Shown: piece by piece, positions 21,187 through 22,300 of the stretch
Numbering within the stretch: the first letter of the stretch is position 1
How the letters are laid out: each line of letters opens with the position of its first letter
Source of the DNA: Pigoraptor vietnamica
Lineage: Eukaryota > Opisthokonta > Filasterea
Length of the DNA stretch: 22,300 nucleotides
Assembly (NCBI GenBank): GCA_943704525.1
Contig: CALSCQ010001146.1
Span: forward strand, 1 to 22,300
Direction of reading: 5' to 3'
Translations under genes and position numbers: made by a program
Notes under the pieces: model-generated
What the model was told of the DNA's origin: nothing
Databases searched by the model: none
The model's input: the letters and a program-made list of their open reading frames with translations, nothing else

Positions 21187-22300
21187 ATGGCGTCGTTTCT
21201 TACTCCAGCGCAAAGTGAAGCTCTCGCTCGTGCGGAGCAGAAAGGAACGACACTTTTTGGCGCGGTTGGTCGCGCACTCACGCTCGTAAATCGCGCGAAC
21301 GGGCAATCGCATCAACGCGTCGCGAAAAATTCGACGAAGGCCCGTGCGTTGATCGAGAAAGCGGAGGCGCTCTCAATTTCGCCGTCCTGCTGGCATTCAT
21401 TTTCTTACGACGTTCGCCAGTTCTTGACGACGATGGTCCCGGGTCTTGAGATGAGAATTGTGACTTCGCGCCTACGCCACGCCGCGCTGCCACCCACGAA
21501 TGAAGGCGGCGCTGATGCGGGCGCTCAGTCTATGGACTTAGCTGGACCGTCGGGCGCGGGCGCGTCGGATGAGGCTGGGCCGGCACCTCGACAGTGCATG
21601 AACCCTGATGGTACTGGAGGGGATCGCCGCAACGACGGCGGCGAGCGGGCGGACCAGGCGCTTGCCGTCATTGCAAAACAACTCGGGTTCGCGGCGCCAA
21701 GTGCCCTACCAGGGTTGGGGTCTCTTCCACCCACAGTTACGCAACGTTATTCGGACGCTGTGAAGTAAGTGAGCAATGATTCAATGTGCACTTGTCCACT
21801 GTCAGATTTGGCAGCTTCAGTTATTCACAATCTCACGGCATTTCTGCAGAATTATTGTCACGGCTAAGGGAACACAGAACGTCGTGAAAGCCATCACGGG
21901 CTACAATGTGGACGCGCACGAGTTTGCGGCCGTTCGCGAGCTTGACGACGCCGACAATCGCCTTCCGAATGGCAACATTATTCGCCAGGAATATGACGCT
22001 GGCGAGAGTGCGGGACACCCCGTGGATGTGTGGGTCCGAACTGTCGCAGGTGCGTGGGTGCTTGCACCTACGCCAAGTGCACTCCTCAAGATCGGCAAGA
22101 TCTTTGCAGCCGCTCCTCACGTGCCTCTTTTATCTGATGACGCGGTGCACGCTGATGCTGCACCATGCCGCGCTATGTTTTTAGAATATGCCTATCGTCT
22201 TTTGCAGAGCTCTGATGCTTTCAACGACTTTCATGTTCCAATTTCGCTCTATTATGCAATGATATTTGTTCGCGATCTTCCTCTCGATCACCCTCAGCGT
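21187..22300 (+). CDS. Unrecognised protein, 3' end outside window
   Basis: Two exons seen: 21187-21764 and 21850-22300, the second still open at the window edge. They are joined by an 85-nt intron with a perfect GTAAGT donor and CTGCAG acceptor (AA|A), giving at least 343 residues. The N-terminal 100 residues are basic and predicted helical (MASFLTPAQSEALARAEQKG, then KARALIEKAEAL). A disordered Gly/Ala/Asp-rich linker spans about 100-165. A folded-looking second half includes VDVWVRTVAGAWVLAPTPSALL and later SLYYAMIFVRDLPLD. There is no signal peptide or membrane helix. I recognise no family. Towards the end codons become AT-richer at the third position (TTA GAA TAT, TAT TAT GCA) than in neighbouring genes, which may hint at a different origin. 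A host gene, or a gag-like protein of a mobile element, are both possible. Confidence 0.6.

Overview
The window is nuclear DNA of a GC-rich, intron-bearing unicellular eukaryote. The evidence is about 34 short GT-AG introns (roughly 60-380 nt), clearly eukaryotic gene families (SEC16, EMG1, a PIH1/kintoun protein, a LicD/fukutin-like enzyme, an F-box protein, a TKL receptor kinase), no operon spacing, and many (CA)n/(GT)n tracts. The kintoun-like protein points to a lineage that builds motile cilia or flagella. The receptor kinase with a phosphate-binding-protein-like ectodomain points towards free-living protists. I cannot name the species.

Layout, left to right. (1) 100-1439 (+): 3' part of an isoaspartyl peptidase/L-asparaginase gene, five exons in the window. 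(2) 1569-3210 (-): a four-exon F-box-like gene whose last intron holds a long CA/GT repeat. (3) 3593-9916 (-): a five-exon SEC16 gene (about 1934 residues), the scaffold of ER exit sites. (4) 10341-11116 (+): a small LicD/fukutin-like type II membrane protein, divergent from SEC16. (5) 11517-13712 (+): a kintoun-like PIH1 protein. (6) 14229-15844 (+): EMG1/NEP1, the 18S rRNA pseudouridine N1-methyltransferase, with about 48 GT units just inside its first intron. (7) 16137-20629 (-): a 12-exon receptor kinase of about 867 residues, with signal peptide, PstS-like ectodomain, one membrane helix and a TKL kinase domain. (8) 21187-22300+ (+): an unrecognised spliced gene running off the window.

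The genes do not form one pathway. They are housekeeping functions (secretion, ribosome assembly, dynein assembly, protein turnover and repair) beside one striking signalling gene, the receptor kinase, which couples a bacterial-type periplasmic binding fold to a eukaryotic kinase. That gene is the best candidate for unusual biology here.

Exon boundaries were assigned by hand from reading frame, GT/AG signals, phase agreement and recalled family conservation. They have not been checked against transcripts or database searches.
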